Below, in pieces: positions 6,345 through 7,378 of a stretch of 7,378 bases of DNA. Under the pieces are notes generated by a model. It made no database searches. It was not told the origin of the DNA and worked only from the letters and a program-made list of their open reading frames with translations. The position numbers and the translations under genes were made by a program. The stretch comes from an uncultured Holophagales bacterium. GTDB lineage: Bacteria > Acidobacteriota > Thermoanaerobaculia > UBA5066. Each line of letters begins with the position of its first letter. Position 1 is the first letter of the stretch. Location: contig CALMDF010000073.1 of the NCBI GenBank assembly GCA_937864895.1, positions 1 through 7,378 on the forward strand, written 5' to 3'.

Positions 6345-7378
6345 GTGGCTTATCGCGAGGTGGGAATGATCGAGGTAAAGGAAGTCCTTCGGCAGTGGCT
6401 GGAGGGGGGCGGCAAGAAGACGGTCGCCCGGCGGGTCGGTGTGGACCCGAAGACGGCACGGAGTTACATCGCCGTGGCCGAGCAGTGCGGGCTGAAGCGG
6501 GAAGCCGGAGTGGCAGGCCTGACGGACGAGCTGCTGGGGCGGGTCGTTCTCGAGCTGGAAGGCTGGCGAGAGCGGGAGCGCGGGGAAACGTGGGCGATCT
6601 GCGAGAGCAGGCGGGGCCGGATCAAGGAGCTTCTGGAGGAGGACGTGCGGCTGACGAAGATCGCGCGCCTGCTGGGGCGGGAAGGGACGGAAGTCCCGTA
6701 CTCGACGCTGTACCGCTTCTCCAAGGAGGAGCTGGGTTTCGGCAAGGCGACGCCGACGATCGCCGTGCTGGAGGGCGAACCGGGGCAGGAGCTGCAGGTG
6801 GACACGGGGACCGTGGGATGGCTGTGGGGAGAAGGGGGAAAACGGAAGCTGAAGGCGTGGATCTTCACGGCGACGCGCTCGCGGCACCGCTTCGTCTACC
6901 CGACGCTGACCGAGACGACCAAGGACGCCATCGAGGCGTGCGAGGCGGCCTGGCGGTTCTACGGCGGGGTCTTCCGGGTCCTGCTGCCCGACAACACCAG
7001 CGCGATCGTGGACGAGGCGAGGAACCTCGGGGCGCAGATCCAGCAGACCTTCCTGGAGTACGCACAGTCGCGAGGCTTCGTCGTGGACCCGGCCCGGGCG
7101 GGGCATCCGAAGGACAAGGCGCGGGTGGAGCGGTCGGTGTCGCACGTGCGGGAGGACTGCTTCGGGGGCGAGAAGCTGAAGACGCTCGAGGAGGCCCGAG
7201 ACTTCGCCGAGCAGTGGTGCCTTCGGGATTACGGCGCTCGCCCCCACAGCCGGACGCAGAGGCGGCCGCTGGAGCACTTTCTGGACGAGGAGAAGGAGCG
7301 GCTGCTGCCGGCGCCGGTCGAGAGGTACGACACGCCGCGCTGGGGCGCGGCGACTGTGGACCGCGACCAGTACGCCCT
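6345..7378 (+). CDS. istA: IS21-family transposase IstA, 3' part beyond the window
   Basis: DDE-type transposase that, with the IstB ATPase, cuts and joins the IS ends. The first 344 codons are present without a stop; family members are about 500 residues, so the C-terminal third is missing. Residues about 12-45 (EVLRQWLEGGGKKTVARRVG) form an N-terminal helix-turn-helix and about 95-135 a second DNA-binding helical region. The rve integrase core holds the full triad: Asp153 in LQVDTG, Asp216 in LLPDNTSAIV and Glu262 in KARVERSV. The chosen GTG start gives AYREVGMIEVKEVL, matching the AYREV opening I recall for many IS21 transposases, with GGAGG 4 bases upstream. The alternative ATG at 6366 (MIEVKEVL) has GAGG 5 bases upstream and cannot be excluded. 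Leucine is mostly CTG, whereas genes to the left use mostly CTC. No frameshift or stop is seen, so the element may be functional. Confidence 0.92.
   Translation, partial: MAYREVGMIEVKEVLRQWLEGGGKKTVARRVGVDPKTARSYIAVAEQCGLKREAGVAGLTDELLGRVVLELEGWRERERGETWAICESRRGRIKELLEEDVRLTKIARLLGREGTEVPYSTLYRFSKEELGFGKATPTIAVLEGEPGQELQVDTGTVGWLWGEGGKRKLKAWIFTATRSRHRFVYPTLTETTKDAIEACEAAWRFYGGVFRVLLPDNTSAIVDEARNLGAQIQQTFLEYAQSRGFVVDPARAGHPKDKARVERSVSHVREDCFGGEKLKTLEEARDFAEQWCLRDYGARPHSRTQRRPLEHFLDEEKERLLPAPVERYDTPRWGAATVDRDQYA

Larger units (their letters stand above)
6168..7378 (+). mobile_element. IS21-family insertion sequence, left part
   Basis: An istA-type transposase gene is preceded by a set of direct repeats of the kind IS21 elements carry at their ends. 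The left boundary is placed at TGTCGG (6168) because IS21-family ends usually begin with TG and the first repeat follows at once; it is not confirmed. The right end, the istB ATPase gene and the target duplication lie beyond the window. Confidence 0.75.

Noticed and set aside
6210..7277. Minus-strand open frame of 355 codons opposite istA
   Set aside because: The plus strand encodes an IstA with a full DDE triad; the reverse frame is Pro/Arg/Leu-rich with no recognisable domain.

Overview
The window is GC-rich bacterial DNA with strong C/G third-position bias. It carries a zf-HC2 anti-sigma-type protein, a large exported TPR-CHAT protease-like protein and an exported multidomain beta protein. 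This combination fits a Gram-negative or diderm environmental lineage such as Acidobacteriota, Myxococcota or a related phylum. That placement is inference from composition and gene content; nothing here is phylogenetically decisive.

Left part (1-5701): three plus-strand genes in a tight row with gaps of 25 and 11 bases, very likely one transcription unit. They are (i) a membrane-anchored anti-sigma-factor-like protein with an N-terminal H-x3-C-x2-C zinc motif, one transmembrane helix and a C-terminal Fn3-like outer domain; (ii) a 999-residue protein with a signal peptide, about eleven 40-residue TPRs and a C-terminal CHAT caspase-like domain with an intact His843/Cys888 dyad; (iii) a 644-residue secreted protein with an IPT/TIG-like domain, an Fn3 domain and a repeat array resembling a beta-propeller. 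A TGA at bases 1-3 could be the stop codon of a gene upstream, where a cognate sigma factor would be expected, but this cannot be seen. The working hypothesis is an envelope signalling or proteolysis module. The sigma/anti-sigma pair would control expression, the exported TPR-CHAT protein would act as a peptidase or scaffold, and the Fn3-bearing neighbours would be candidate partners or substrates.

Middle (5702-6167): no convincing gene. It holds two 75-76 bp direct repeats offset by exactly 119 bp, each ending in a perfect 12-bp GC-rich hairpin, plus short extra copies of the repeat head. It looks like REP/BIME-type or mobile-element debris.

Right part (about 6168-7378): the left end of an IS21-family insertion sequence, cut off by the window. 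It shows three direct repeats spaced 33-34 bp, a terminator-like stem-loop followed by five Ts, a hairpin covering the Shine-Dalgarno of the transposase gene, and istA with a complete DDE triad, still open at the window end. The istB gene and the right end lie outside. Leucine codon choice in istA (mostly CTG) differs from the host genes (mostly CTC), consistent with a foreign origin.
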